Positions 17,237 through 26,906 are shown, counted from the stretch's first letter. The stretch: DNA of 64,000 bases from Betaproteobacteria bacterium (GCA_016705475.1 JADIYD010000001.1:62001-126000); one strand, 5' to 3'. The notes: generated by a model from the sequence alone, not told the origin. A program made the numbers and translations.

Positions 17237-18363
17237 TGAAGTACATCGACGAGTTCCGCGACGGCGAGCTTGCCAAGGGCCTGGCGGAGGTTATCGCCCG
17301 CGAGGCAAATCCGGCGCGCAGCTACCATTTCATGGAATTCTGCGGCGGTCACACCCACGCCATCTCCCGCTACGGCGTCTCCGACTTGCTGCCGGCCAAT
17401 GTCAGGATGATCCACGGCCCGGGTTGTCCGGTTTGCGTGCTGCCAATCGGCCGTGTCGATCAGGCCATCCGTCTGGCGCTCGAACAAGGCGTCACCTTGT
17501 GCACCTACGGCGACTGCCTGCGCGTGCCGGCTTCCGACAGCCTGTCGCTGATGAAGGCCAGGGCCAAAGGCGGCGACATCCGCATGGTTTATTCCAGTGC
17601 CGATGCCGTGGCGCTGGCCCAGAAAAACCCCGACAAGCAGGTTGTTTTCTTCGCCATCGGCTTCGAAACGACGACGCCGCCGACTGCAGTGGCGATCAAG
17701 CAGGCGGCGGCACTCGGCCTCAAGAATTTTTCGGTGCTTTGCTGCCACGTGCTCACGCCGTCGGCCATCTCGAGCATTCTCGAATCGCCGGAAGTGCGGC
17801 AGTGGGGCACCGTGCCGCTCGACGGCTTCATCGGCCCGGCCCACGTATCGACCATCATCGGCAGCCGGCCCTACGAGTTTTTTGCCGAGGAGTACAGAAA
17901 ACCGGTGGTCATCGCCGGCTTCGAGCCGCTCGACGTGATGCAGGCGATCAAGATGCTGATTCGCCAGGTCAATGAAGGCCGGGCGGAAGTCGAAAACGAG
18001 TTTTCGCGGGCTGTTGATCGCGACGGCAACCTCAAGGCGCAGCAACTGGTGGCCGAAGTTTTCGAAATGCGGAAGAATTTCGAATGGCGTGGATTGAATG
18101 TACTTCCCTACTCCGCGCTGCGCATTCGCAGCCAGTTCGCCGAATTTGATGCGGAAAAACGTTTTCCGCTTGGTTATCAGTCGGTGGCTGACCACAAGGC
18201 CTGCGAATGCGGGGCTATCCTGCGCGGCGTCAAGCGGCCACAGGACTGCAAGATATTCGGGACGGTGTGCACGCCGGAGAATCCGGTGGGGTCGTGCATG
18301 GTGTCGTCGGAAGGGGCTTGTGCGGCGCATTACACCTATGGGCGGTATAAGGATGTGGCCTGA
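17236..18363 (+). CDS. hypD: Hydrogenase maturation iron-sulfur protein HypD
   Basis: The product is 375 residues. Conserved motifs are FCGGHTHAISRYG, HGPGCPVCVLP, GFETTTPP, and the C-terminal cysteine-rich part with CECGAILRG, CKIFGTVCTPENPVGSCMVSSEG that binds the [4Fe-4S] cluster. HypD is the scaffold on which Fe receives its CN and CO ligands, working with HypC and HypE. It is translationally coupled to hypC. It is followed by a 580-bp non-coding segment that separates it from hypE. Confidence 0.96.
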   Translation: MKYIDEFRDGELAKGLAEVIAREANPARSYHFMEFCGGHTHAISRYGVSDLLPANVRMIHGPGCPVCVLPIGRVDQAIRLALEQGVTLCTYGDCLRVPASDSLSLMKARAKGGDIRMVYSSADAVALAQKNPDKQVVFFAIGFETTTPPTAVAIKQAAALGLKNFSVLCCHVLTPSAISSILESPEVRQWGTVPLDGFIGPAHVSTIIGSRPYEFFAEEYRKPVVIAGFEPLDVMQAIKMLIRQVNEGRAEVENEFSRAVDRDGNLKAQQLVAEVFEMRKNFEWRGLNVLPYSALRIRSQFAEFDAEKRFPLGYQSVADHKACECGAILRGVKRPQDCKIFGTVCTPENPVGSCMVSSEGACAAHYTYGRYKDVA

Positions 18364-18942
18364 AGTGGCGCTTTCCTTTAACCGGCATGGGTTTCCGCCT
18401 TGCTGGCGGGCGTACTTTCTTTTGCTTCGCCAAAAGAAAGTAGCCAAAGAAAAGGCGACCCCGGGGGCGACGCCGGCGTTGCCGGTTCCTTGCGCTACTC
18501 GGAACGCCGGGCGGCTGGCTGAACTCGCCTGCGGCTCAAACAACGCCAGCCGACTTCCCCCGGCCTTCCTGCGTTGCTCAGCGCCTTCCACGGGGACCCC
18601 AAAGGCGTCCATGCCCGACCTGTGTGCCGCAAAAAACGATTTCCGTGGTCAACCGGACAAAACGGCCAAAAATGAAACCTGTAATTTAGACACCCAAGCT
18701 CAACTACGGATCGTTTCACCGGGCCCCTTGAAAGGTGCCGAGCAACGCAGGGGCTGGCGGGAAAAGGGCGAGGACTGTCTGAGGGCGAAGCCTGAGTTCC
18801 GCAGCCCCTGCCAGCTACGAGCAGCGCAGGGAACCGGCGTAGCCGGCACAGACTCAGGGTCGCCTTCTTCTTTGGCGAAACAAGAAGAAAGTACGTCCGC
18901 GCCCCAAGCGCGGAAAACACTGTTTGTGTAGAAAACACATCT
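18364..18942. repeat. Long imperfect inverted repeat between hypD and hypE
   Basis: This non-coding stretch of about 580 bp interrupts the hyp operon. The left arm (about 18411-18600) contains TACTTTCTTTTGCTTCGCCA, GGCGACCC, GCCGGTTCC, TGCGCTACTCG and CTGCGTTGCTCAGC. The complement of about 18721-18898 has the same blocks in the same order with mismatches (TACTTTCTTCTTGTTTCGCC, GGCGACCC, GCCGGTTCC, TGCGCTGCTCG, CTGCGTTGCTCGGC). The 120 bp between the arms contain one copy of the dispersed 38-bp repeat. From memory, similar TTTCTTTTGCTTCGCC intergenic elements occur in several proteobacteria. Short frames in it look spurious. Confidence 0.7.
18641..18677 (+). repeat. 38-bp dispersed repeat, copy C (between arms of the hypD-hypE inverted repeat)
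   Basis: TTCCGTGGTCAACCGG core variant, then ACAAAAC, GGCC and AAAAATGAAA. Non-coding. Confidence 0.85.
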
Positions 18943-19995
18943 ATGACCGAACCCCGCAAAAACTACGTCCGACCCCTCGACATCAAGCACGGCCATGTCG
19001 ACATGGCTCATGGCTCGGGTGGCCGGGCAATGGCGCAACTGATCGAGGAATTGTTCGCCAAATACCTTGGTAACGAGTACCTGGCGCAGGGCGACGATGG
19101 CGCGTTGTTGCCGAATCCAGGCGGGGGCAAGCTGGTCATGGCCACCGACTCGCACGTTGTCTCGCCGCTGTTCTTTCCCGGCGGAGACATCGGTTGCCTG
19201 TCGGTGCATGGCACGATCAATGACGTGGCGATGATGGGCGCGAGGCCGCTTTATCTTTCGGCCGGTTTCATCCTTGAAGAAGGGTTCAAACTCGCCGATC
19301 TGGCGCGTATCGTGCAAAGCATGGCGGCGGCGGCGAAGGGTGCCGGGGTGCCGGTAGTAACCGGTGACACCAAGGTCGTTGAGCGCGGCAAGGGCGATGG
19401 CGTGTTCATTACGACGACCGGCGTCGGCGTTGTGGCACCGGGCCGCGAGCTATCCGGGCGCTACGCCAAACCGGGGGATGCCATTCTGGTGTCAGGCACG
19501 CTGGGCGACCACGGCATGGCGATCATGGCCGAGCGCGAGAGCCTCGGTTTCGAGTCGCCTATCGTTTCCGACACGGCTGCCTTGCACGGATTGATCGAGG
19601 CCATGCGGGCCAGTGGTTCGGATATCCATGTCCTGCGCGATCCGACGCGCGGTGGGCTGGCGACGACACTCAACGAAATCGCCAAGCAATCCGGTGTCGG
19701 CATGATGCTGCAGGAGAAGACTCTGCCGGTGAAGCCAGCGGTCAATGCGGCTTGTGAATTTCTGGGATTGGATCCACTTTATGTTGCCAACGAAGGCAAA
19801 CTGGTGGCGATCTGCGCTGAACAGGATGCTGAGAAGTTATTGGCTGCGATGCGCGCCCACCCGTTGGGGCGCGATGCGGCCATCGTCGGCCGGGTGCTTG
19901 AGGATGCACATCATTTTGTCCAGATGACTACCGGTTTCGGCGGCAAGCGCATTGTGGACTGGCTGAGCGGCGAGCAGTTGCCGCGGATTTGTTGA
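18943..19995 (+). CDS. hypE: Hydrogenase maturation protein HypE (carbamoyl dehydratase)
   Basis: The product is 350 residues of the PurM/ThiL-like fold: MAHGSGGRAMAQLIEE near the start, GDDGALLP, and the ATP-binding segment DPTRGGLATTLNE. It ends exactly in PRIC, the C-terminal cysteine that HypF carbamoylates and HypE dehydrates to a thiocyanate, the source of the CN ligands. It is separated from hypD by the inverted repeat, so it may need its own promoter within 18364-18942. Confidence 0.96.
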   Translation: MTEPRKNYVRPLDIKHGHVDMAHGSGGRAMAQLIEELFAKYLGNEYLAQGDDGALLPNPGGGKLVMATDSHVVSPLFFPGGDIGCLSVHGTINDVAMMGARPLYLSAGFILEEGFKLADLARIVQSMAAAAKGAGVPVVTGDTKVVERGKGDGVFITTTGVGVVAPGRELSGRYAKPGDAILVSGTLGDHGMAIMAERESLGFESPIVSDTAALHGLIEAMRASGSDIHVLRDPTRGGLATTLNEIAKQSGVGMMLQEKTLPVKPAVNAACEFLGLDPLYVANEGKLVAICAEQDAEKLLAAMRAHPLGRDAAIVGRVLEDAHHFVQMTTGFGGKRIVDWLSGEQLPRIC

Positions 19996-19999
19996 GCGA

Positions 20000-20206
20000 T
20001 CAGTGACGCAGCGCGATCATGACCGACAGAACGTCGCCGACCTCGGAAATGACGAGCTCGCGGGCATCGGCCAGGTTGTCGGCGTTGCGGATATGAAAGA
20101 GATCGCGACGACCGTCCGGGTAGCGGATGGCGGCGACGTATTCCGGGCGCGGGGCGCGACTGCGAACGGCGCTGCGCGGTTTGGCCGGCTTTCGTTGCGG
20201 ATGCAT
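20000..20206 (-). CDS. Small basic hypothetical protein
   Basis: The product is 68 residues, MHPQRKPAKPRS at the start, then a short domain ending in EYVAAIRYPDGRRDLFHIRN and ISEVGDVLSVMIALRH. It is convergent with hypE. The start at 20206 is preferred over a longer frame because AGGGGGA lies 5 nt before it. I do not recognise a family; the aromatic and strand-like second half suggests a small folded protein rather than noise. Confidence 0.6.
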   Translation of the reverse strand: MHPQRKPAKPRSAVRSRAPRPEYVAAIRYPDGRRDLFHIRNADNLADARELVISEVGDVLSVMIALRH

Positions 20207-20375
20207 TTTGTTCCCCCTGAATTGGTTTTTGCTGCAATGCATCATAGCCACGGGGTAGTGCATAAAAAAATAGCGCCAAGGTAATAGGATTATGCGGACT
20301 GAAAAATAGTGTCCCGCAAAGCCTCGTCCAGCCGTGGTTTAACGCGTCGGCATGAATTGTAAAGAACTGTAAGTT

Positions 20376-22052
20376 ATGCGAATTCTTCTTGTTACGCACA
20401 GTTTCAACGGCCTGTGCCAGCGTCTGTTCTGCGAACTGACGGCGCTCGGTCACGAGGTGAGCATCGAGTTTGACATCGCCGATTCGGTGACCGAGGAGGC
20501 TGTGCGTCTTTTTCAGCCCGAACTGATCGTTGCGCCCTTCCTGAAACGCGCGATTACCGAGGCGATCTGGTCGCGGCACACCTGCCTGATCGTGCACCCC
20601 GGCATCGTTGGCGACCGCGGCCCGTCGGCGCTGGACTGGGCGATCCGCAATGCTCTTGGCGAATGGGGCGTCACCGTACTGCAGGCCGAAGCGGAGATGG
20701 ATGCCGGCCCGGTCTGGGCTGCGGCCACATTTCCGCTGCGCGCGGCGCGCAAAGCGTCGATCTATCGCCATGAAGTGACCGAAGCGGCGGTGCGGGCGGT
20801 GACTGCTGCGGTCAACCGGCAATTTGAGCCAAATTTCAAACCGGAACGCGTGCCCGGCGAGGCGCATGCGACGATGCGGCAGAGCGATCGCGGCATCGAC
20901 TGGCAGCATGACGACAGCGCCACGGTGCTCGCCAAGCTCAATGCGGCGGACGGTTTTCCCGGCGTAGCCGACGTCTTGTTCGGCGAGCCATGCCACCTTT
21001 TTGACGCATGGCCGGAAGCGATATTCAAGGGTGCGCCGGGCAGTTTGCTCGGCCACCGAGAAACGGCCATTTGCCGGGCAACGGCTGATGGTGCCGTGTG
21101 GATCGGCCACGTCAAGGCGGCCGGCGGTATCAAGCTGCCGACAACGCTGGCCTTCCCCGCTGCAGCCGAATTGCCCGAATTGGCATTGGCCGGCTACTGG
21201 AAATCGCCGACCCCGACCTGGCAGGATATTGCCTATGAAGAGGCGGCCGGCGTCGGCTTCCTGAGTTTCGAGTTCTACAACGGGGCGATGAGCACGAGCC
21301 AGTGCCGACGTCTGACTGAGGCTTTCGCCTGGGCAGCGACGCGCCCGACCAAGGTGATCGTGCTACGCGGCGGCAGCGATTTCTGGTCGAACGGCATCCA
21401 TCTGAACACCATCGAAGCTGCCGAAAGCCCGGCCGACGAGTCGTGGGCCAACATCAACGCCATCGATGATCTGGCCGAGGCCATTTTGCGCTGCGAAAGG
21501 CAGTTGACCGTGGCAGCGGTCGGCGGCAACGCCGGCGCCGGTGGCTGCTTTCTGGCCCGCGCCACCGATTTTGTCTGGGTGCGCGATGGCGTGATGCTCA
21601 ATCCGCACTACAAGAACATGGGCAACCTGTACGGTTCCGAATTCTGGACTTACCTGCTGCCGCCACGCGTCGGCGCGGCGGGCGCCGAGACCATCATGCG
21701 CCATCGCCTGCCGATGACGGCGGCCGAGGCGGTGAAGCTGGGCTTCTACGATGCCCGCCTGCCCGGCCCCGGCTTTACGGTCGATGTCGCCCGTCGCGCC
21801 GCCGAACTGGCTGCGGCGCCCGATATCGATGCGCAGCTTGCTGCCAAACGCGCCAAACGGGCTGCCGATGAGGCGGTGAAGCCCTTGAGCGCCTATCGGG
21901 ACGAGGAGCTGAAAGAAATGCGCCGCAATTTCTACGGCTTCGACCCCTCGTATCACGTCGCGCGTTATCATTTTGTCTCGCGCTCGGCCCACTCCTGGAC
22001 GCCGCGCCACTTGGCCCGTCATCGAGATCTCGACTGGAAGACTCCCGAATGA
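20376..22052 (+). CDS. hypX: HypX/HoxX, CO-ligand forming hydrogenase maturation protein
   Basis: The product is 558 residues with two parts. An N-terminal formyl-tetrahydrofolate-dependent domain (about 1-260; HPGIVGDRGPSALDWAI, AGPVWA) is followed by an enoyl-CoA hydratase/isomerase-like domain (about 285-500; VLRGGSDFWSNGIHLN, VGGNAGAGGCFLARA). HypX makes the active-site CO ligand from a formyl group in organisms that assemble hydrogenase under oxygen, so its presence suggests an aerobically matured [NiFe]-hydrogenase elsewhere in the genome. One 38-bp repeat copy is read in frame as TAAVNRQFEPNFKP between residues about 142 and 156. Confidence 0.92.
   Translation: MRILLVTHSFNGLCQRLFCELTALGHEVSIEFDIADSVTEEAVRLFQPELIVAPFLKRAITEAIWSRHTCLIVHPGIVGDRGPSALDWAIRNALGEWGVTVLQAEAEMDAGPVWAAATFPLRAARKASIYRHEVTEAAVRAVTAAVNRQFEPNFKPERVPGEAHATMRQSDRGIDWQHDDSATVLAKLNAADGFPGVADVLFGEPCHLFDAWPEAIFKGAPGSLLGHRETAICRATADGAVWIGHVKAAGGIKLPTTLAFPAAAELPELALAGYWKSPTPTWQDIAYEEAAGVGFLSFEFYNGAMSTSQCRRLTEAFAWAATRPTKVIVLRGGSDFWSNGIHLNTIEAAESPADESWANINAIDDLAEAILRCERQLTVAAVGGNAGAGGCFLARATDFVWVRDGVMLNPHYKNMGNLYGSEFWTYLLPPRVGAAGAETIMRHRLPMTAAEAVKLGFYDARLPGPGFTVDVARRAAELAAAPDIDAQLAAKRAKRAADEAVKPLSAYRDEELKEMRRNFYGFDPSYHVARYHFVSRSAHSWTPRHLARHRDLDWKTPE
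20803..20840 (+). repeat. 38-bp dispersed repeat, copy D (inside hypX)
   Basis: CTGCTGCGGTCAACCGG core, then CAATTTG, AGCC and AAATTTCAAA. Read in the same frame as copies A and B. Confidence 0.85.
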
Positions 22053-22271
22053 GGTCATTGCTTCTACCTGCAACCTGGGTGAACTGCCCGCCCGGCACGG
22101 TCGAACAGGCGCTAGTCTGCCGGCCGGGGATGGGGCGCCACCGACCATTCAGCATGTCGTCCGCTCCTTCGATCAGTGCATGGTCTTTACCGTGCGCTGA
22201 ATGCCGGGTGCGCGTTTCGGAGCGCCTCGGGTAAAGTGGCTGGCCAGCAAAACGATTTGTTCAGTGAAAGC

Positions 22272-23509
22272 ATGACCGCACTTCAGACCACACTTTCCAG
22301 CAGTTTCAACCGCTTTTTCGAGTCGGAGAAGTCGAGCGGTATCGTCCTGATTTTCTGCACGATCCTGTCGCTGCTCGTTGCCAATTCGGCCTTTGGGCCG
22401 GCCTATCTCGATTTCTGGCACATCAAGGTGCTTGGCCTGAGCCTTGAGCATTGGGCCAATGATGCGCTGATGGCGGTGTTTTTCCTGTTTGTCGGGCTGG
22501 AGCTGGAACGCGAGCTTTACGTTGGCGAGCTTTCAAACTTCAAGAAAGCCTTGCTGCCCATTGTCGCTGCGGCGGGCGGTATCGTCGTCCCGGCTGGGAT
22601 TCACTTCGCCCTGAATGCCGACACGCCAACGCAGCCCGGGGCCGGCATTCCAATGGCGACCGATATCGCTTTCGCGCTCGGCGTGCTGGCCTTGCTCGGC
22701 AGCCGGGTACCGGCTTCGCTCAAGATTTTCCTGACGGCGCTGGCGGTCATGGACGATCTGGGGGCAATTGTCGTGATTGCCATTTTTTATACGACCCAGT
22801 TTTCTCCAGCTTACCTGCTCGCTTCGCTCGCGGTTTTCGGCGTGCTGGTCGTCCTCAATCGTCTGCGCGTCATGTCCTTGCTGCCGTATTTGCTGGGCGG
22901 TGCGCTGATGTGGTTCCTGATGCTGAAGTCGGGCGTGCACGCCACCATTGCCGGGGTCTTGCTGGCGTTTGCCATTCCATTCACCGGCCGGGCCGAGGAT
23001 GAAGCCTCGCCGTCACATCGTCTGGAGCACTGGCTGCACAAACCGGTCGCCTTCCTCGTTTTGCCGATTTTTGCGCTGGCCAACACCGGGATCATTGTTG
23101 CGGCAGGCTGGGATCAGGAGTTGTTGTCGAGCAACAGCCTGGGTATTTTGGGCGGGCTCGTCATCGGCAAGCCGCTGGGTATTTTCTTGGCCAGCTTTCT
23201 GGCTGTCTCCGTTGGTCTCTGCGCCCTGCCGGGGATATCAAGTGGCGTCACATATTTGGTGCCGGGCTGCTGGGTGGCATCGGTTTCACGATGTCCATTT
23301 TCATCACCAACCTGGCTTTCGCCGGCAACGTGGATCTCATCAATGCCTCAAAGATGGCCATCCTGATGGCTTCTCTGGTGGCTGGCGGGTTTGGATTCCT
23401 CTGGCTCAGATTGGCGAATTCGCTGGAAAGAGCACGAACCAGGGCGTGCGCTGATTTTTGGGGTGAAGCGGCTTTGCTGCGGTCAACCGGAAAAACTGGC
23501 CGAAATTGA
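22272..23509 (+). CDS. nhaA: Na+/H+ antiporter NhaA, frameshifted
   Basis: The frame from 22272 encodes NhaA with the antiport core GIPMATDIAFALGVLALLG and the aspartate pair in ALAVMDDLGAIVVIAIFY. After LCALPG the frame breaks: a run of four G at 23231-23234 where five would give PGDIKWRHIFGAGLLGGIGFTMSIFITN, which continues in the other frame to 23509. The sum is about 412 residues. As with ccmF, the break is a missing G in a G run and is probably not biological. The restored C-terminus runs into a 38-bp repeat copy, which supplies the last residues LLRSTGKTGRN and the TGA stop. Confidence 0.88.
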
Positions 23510-23511
23510 AA
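23474..23511 (+). repeat. 38-bp dispersed repeat, copy E (3' end of nhaA)
   Basis: Full core, then AAAAACT, GGCC and GAAATTGAAA. Supplies the restored nhaA stop codon. Confidence 0.9.
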
Positions 23512-23601
23512 TCAGGTATCGCACCCGCAAGGGGGCAAGCATGGTGCACGGGGCGCACCTTTGCTATGCTTCGCGGATAGTCAGGCCGCCCCAGGCATTC
23601 C

Positions 23602-24390
23602 ATGAAGCAGACAACGACTTACTACGACTTGCTGGAAGTATCCCGCCATGCCGATCTGGTGGAAATAACCACGTCCTATCTGCGGATTTCGCGAGAACTG
23701 TCATCGGGCAATAGCCCGCTCGGCGCAGCCGAGGCGGAGTTTCAGCTGAAGCTGGTCAAGCACGCCTATGAGGTGCTATCCAGCCCGTCGCGGCGCTCGG
23801 ATTACGATGCCGGACTGACCACGCGCGGCATCGTTGCCGGGGGGGCGGATCAGTCGCTGCACATTGAAGTAGCGATGGAGCCGACGAAATGGAGCCCGAT
23901 CCGCCGCTTGCTGACGGTGATCGCGGGGCTTATGATTTTCGGCATGGTCGTCCAGATCAGTGCCGTGTTCATGGCCTATCAGCGGGCCTCGGCCCAGGGT
24001 GGTGGCGATCCCGCCTCGCCGGCAGCCGAGAAGATATATCTCCAGGAGTTTTTCCAGACCTATCGCATTCGCGCCGCGAGCAGGGCCGAGGCGGATTTGC
24101 TGCTGGCCGACATGAAACGCAAGGAGCAGGCCGAGCGCGACGAAAGCCAGCAGAAGCGCCTTCTCGAGCAGCAGGAACGCGAGCAGCGTCGCTTTGAGGA
24201 GGAGTCACGGCGCCTTGGCGCTGAAGTTTCGGCAAATCTGCAGCGTGCCGAGCGCGAGGCAGAGCGGGCCAAAGAGGAAGAGGTCCGCCGCAAGGAAGAG
24301 GCCGAACGGCGCGCCAAGGAAGACGAGTTGGCCCGCCGCCAACGCGAGATCGACCGCTTCCGTGGGCGCAGTTTTTCGTCCGGCGAGTGA
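23602..24390 (+). CDS. J-domain-like membrane protein with long coiled coil
   Basis: The product is 262 residues. Residues 5-70 resemble a DnaJ domain (YYDLLEVSRHADLVEI, then HAYEVLSSPSRRSDYD), but the HPD tripeptide needed to stimulate DnaK is absent. One membrane segment lies at about 104-127, followed by a Glu/Arg-rich coiled coil (about 168-255). A degenerate J domain suggests a structural or docking role rather than classic co-chaperone activity. The stop overlaps the start of the next gene (GTGA), so the two are coupled. Confidence 0.7.
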   Translation: MKQTTTYYDLLEVSRHADLVEITTSYLRISRELSSGNSPLGAAEAEFQLKLVKHAYEVLSSPSRRSDYDAGLTTRGIVAGGADQSLHIEVAMEPTKWSPIRRLLTVIAGLMIFGMVVQISAVFMAYQRASAQGGGDPASPAAEKIYLQEFFQTYRIRAASRAEADLLLADMKRKEQAERDESQQKRLLEQQEREQRRFEEESRRLGAEVSANLQRAEREAERAKEEEVRRKEEAERRAKEDELARRQREIDRFRGRSFSSGE

Positions 24391-24773
24391 TTGTCTGTCG
24401 CCTGCGCCTCGCTGAGCTCAGCGCCGGAAATGTGCTTCGGCTGATCGCCGGTGCCCTCGTTGGCAGCCTGTTTATCGTTGGGCTGGCTGGTTGCCAGCGA
24501 ATTTCCGAAAAGGATTTCGTCGGTAAATGGCAGTCTTCGCGCGCCATCACGCCCATCCATCTTGCCGCCAACGGCGAGTGGGAAATCCGCCAGGACGACG
24601 GCACCATCCTGCAATACGGCGTCTGGCGCTACGCCGACAAGAAAATCATCTGGAGCATCAAACAGGGCAGTCGGGTGCTCGACGATCCGACGCCGGTGCT
24701 CGCTGTCGAGCACCGCGAGTTCAGGCTGCAGGAACGCGATGGCGCGATGACCGTTTTCTGGCGTCTCGACTGA
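24387..24773 (+). CDS. Putative lipoprotein
   Basis: The product is 128 residues from a GTG start that overlaps the previous stop. A hydrophobic segment ends in the lipobox VGLAGC, with the lipidated cysteine at about residue 36. The mature part contains DFVGKWQSSR, EWEIRQDDGTILQYGVWRY and EHREFRLQERDG, a pattern seen in small beta-rich lipocalin-like or DUF-type domains that measure W-x-x and strand repeats. No specific function can be assigned. Confidence 0.6.
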   Translation: MIVCRLRLAELSAGNVLRLIAGALVGSLFIVGLAGCQRISEKDFVGKWQSSRAITPIHLAANGEWEIRQDDGTILQYGVWRYADKKIIWSIKQGSRVLDDPTPVLAVEHREFRLQERDGAMTVFWRLD

Positions 24774-24881
24774 GCGTGGCGTCGGCGGAAAATGACTTGG
24801 TAATTGTCGCCCTTGCTCATTAGACTGAAGCCGTTGCCGTACAAAGTTTAATCGCCTCGGGCGCTAGCGAAGGAGTTCTCA

Positions 24882-25913
24882 ATGTCCGCTCTTGTTGCTT
24901 TCTGGAATCTCGAAAATCTCTTCGCTCCCGAAGGCTATCCGGCGCGCGAGCCATGGATCGCCAAGGCCATGCAGAAGGATCTCAAGGGCTGGTCGGAGAC
25001 CTTGTTCAAGCGAAAAGTTGCCCAGCTTGGTTCGATCATTGTCCGGATGAAGGACGGTGCTGGTCCCGATATTCTCGGTGTGTGCGAAGTTGAGAATCGC
25101 TATGCCCTGCAGGCGCTGGCCGATCAGCTCAATCAGGCATTGCCGGCGCGCAATTACCAGTTGGTTCATGTCGATTCGGCGCGCGATCAGCGCGGGGTCG
25201 ATACGGCCTTCCTGTATGACGCCAAGCAGTTCACCGCCAAGACCGATGAACTGTTCTCGCACTGGGTCATGCGCCAGACCGGCACGCGCGACATCACGCA
25301 GATCACTTTCGTTGCGCCGTCCGGAAAGCAAATCGTGATGATGGCCAACCACTGGCCATCACGCTCCTCATCGACCGGCGACGGGGCAGAATATTCTTCC
25401 GGCTTCCGCGCCACGGCGGGCGAGACGCTGGCTTATTGGCATGGACGGATACGGGAATTGAAGGGCGATAACGTTGCCGTCATCGCCTTTGGCGATTTCA
25501 ACGACGAACCTTACGACAAGTCGGTGACCATCCACGCCCAGGGGCTGCGCGACAAGGGCGATGTGACGCGGACGCGGAGCGCCAAGTTCTACAACCTGAG
25601 CTGGGAATACCTGACGGTGATGACGCAGGACCGCAAGGGCAACCAGCGGCTGCTCAACGGCACGCTGTATTTCGGCAGCGATGCCAGCTTGTTCGACCAG
25701 ATCCTGATTTCAAGCGGCTTGCTGACCGGGAAGAGCGGCTGGCGCACGGTGGACGGCAGCGCGCGCATCGAGGCCTATCCGCCGATGGTCAGCCATCGCG
25801 TTGGCGAGGGGCCGATCCGTTTCGGGCTGCCGGCGGGCGACGTGGCTGAAAACGTCAATCTCGACGGCTACAGCGACCATTTTCCGGTGTCGGTCCGCGT
25901 CGAAGAGGTTTGA
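24882..25913 (+). CDS. Endonuclease/exonuclease/phosphatase family protein
   Basis: The product is 343 residues with the full set of EEP-fold motifs: FWNLENLF, CEVEN (metal-binding Glu), RGVDTAFL, MANHWPSRSSS, FGDFND and SDHFPV (catalytic Asp-His). No signal peptide is seen, so it acts in the cytoplasm or is exported without a recognised signal. The substrate cannot be told from sequence; DNA, phosphoesters or phospholipid head groups are all possible. An AAGGAG ribosome binding site precedes the ATG. Confidence 0.85.
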   Translation: MSALVAFWNLENLFAPEGYPAREPWIAKAMQKDLKGWSETLFKRKVAQLGSIIVRMKDGAGPDILGVCEVENRYALQALADQLNQALPARNYQLVHVDSARDQRGVDTAFLYDAKQFTAKTDELFSHWVMRQTGTRDITQITFVAPSGKQIVMMANHWPSRSSSTGDGAEYSSGFRATAGETLAYWHGRIRELKGDNVAVIAFGDFNDEPYDKSVTIHAQGLRDKGDVTRTRSAKFYNLSWEYLTVMTQDRKGNQRLLNGTLYFGSDASLFDQILISSGLLTGKSGWRTVDGSARIEAYPPMVSHRVGEGPIRFGLPAGDVAENVNLDGYSDHFPVSVRVEEV

Positions 25914-25916
25914 ACC

Positions 25917-25936
25917 GGGGCGCAGCATCGCGCCCC
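25917..25936. terminator. Hairpin between convergent genes
   Basis: A perfect 7-bp stem, GGGGCGC and GCGCCCC with a 6-nt loop, lies just after the EEP gene stop and before the end of the convergent AAA+ gene. There is no T tract, so it may be a weak bidirectional terminator or an mRNA-stabilising hairpin. Confidence 0.45.
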
Positions 25937-25940
25937 GCAT

Positions 25941-26906
25941 TCAGAAGCCGATCTTCCTGCTCCGCCCCATGCGGGCTTGTTCAAAGTCTTTCCCTTCCAG
26001 CCAGTTGCGGCCTTCCAGCTTGGCCGTGCCGAAGGCGGCGAGCAGGCGTTTGCGCATGTCGCGCGGCGGTAGCGAGCCGAGCCGTTCGAGCACCGCTTCG
26101 TCGGCTTCCGGCGGGAAACCCCAGTCGTGCTGACCGACGATCTCGCGGTAGAGCGCGGCAGCGATGCTGATCGCCGCATCGTGGTCCGGGCGCGGTACTT
26201 CGTAGACGTTCATGCGGTTGAGGATGGGCTCGGGAATCGAGCGTTCGTCGTTGGCCGTCGTCACCCACAGGATGTGCGAGGCGTCGATGTCGATGTCGAT
26301 GAACTCGTCCTTGAAGGCGCGTGCCGTGTCGTGCTCAAGCAGGCCGTACAGCGAACCCATCGGGTCGTAGCGCGAGTCGCCGCCGGCCTTGTCGATTTCA
26401 TCGAGCACGACAATCGGGTTGGCGTAGTCGCCATGCACCAGCGTGTGCGCCACCTTGCCGGGCTTGGCGTTGTTCCACTGCGCCGAGGCACCGGAGAGCA
26501 CCCAGCCGGCGGTCAGTGAACTCATCGAAATGAATTCATGGCCGGTGCCCAGTCGGTTGGCCAGTTCGCGGGCGAAATGGGTCTTGCCGATGCCCGGCTC
26601 GCCAAGCAGCAGGATGGGCGTAAAGCTCATCGGCTCGTTGCCGGCGACCGAGAGGGCGACGTATTTCTTGAGGTCGTCGATGACATCGCTGAAATTGGGG
26701 CAAGTGTCGTAGAGATCGTCGATCATGTCGGCGCCGGTCGGGCGGATCAGGAAACGGCCGCCACCGCGCTGCTTCATCTTGTCGTAGAGGGTGGCCAGCG
26801 CTTCGTTGCGATTGCCGGCTGCCTCTTCCATGGCGCGGTCGATGGCCGCCACGTCGTAGATGGTGCGCTCTTCAGCGACCGAGAGTCGGATTTCACTGTG
26901 TGCCAT
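25941..26906 (-). CDS. AAA+ ATPase (MoxR/Lon-ATPase-like)
   Basis: The product is 321 residues: a single AAA+ module with Walker A GEPGIGKT (102-109), Walker B VVLDEID (about 166-172), sensor-1 WVTTANDE and an arginine-finger-like ILNRMNVYEVPRP. No protease domain follows, so it is not Lon itself; it is more likely a remodelling ATPase acting on an unidentified partner. It is transcribed alone. The ATG is at 26906 with GGAGG about 7 nt upstream on the coding strand. Confidence 0.8.
   Translation of the reverse strand: MAHSEIRLSVAEERTIYDVAAIDRAMEEAAGNRNEALATLYDKMKQRGGGRFLIRPTGADMIDDLYDTCPNFSDVIDDLKKYVALSVAGNEPMSFTPILLLGEPGIGKTHFARELANRLGTGHEFISMSSLTAGWVLSGASAQWNNAKPGKVAHTLVHGDYANPIVVLDEIDKAGGDSRYDPMGSLYGLLEHDTARAFKDEFIDIDIDASHILWVTTANDERSIPEPILNRMNVYEVPRPDHDAAISIAAALYREIVGQHDWGFPPEADEAVLERLGSLPPRDMRKRLLAAFGTAKLEGRNWLEGKDFEQARMGRSRKIGF

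Noticed and set aside
18098..18931. 277-residue frame over the hypD end and the inverted repeat
   Set aside because: It is an out-of-frame reading of hypD joined to non-coding repeat.
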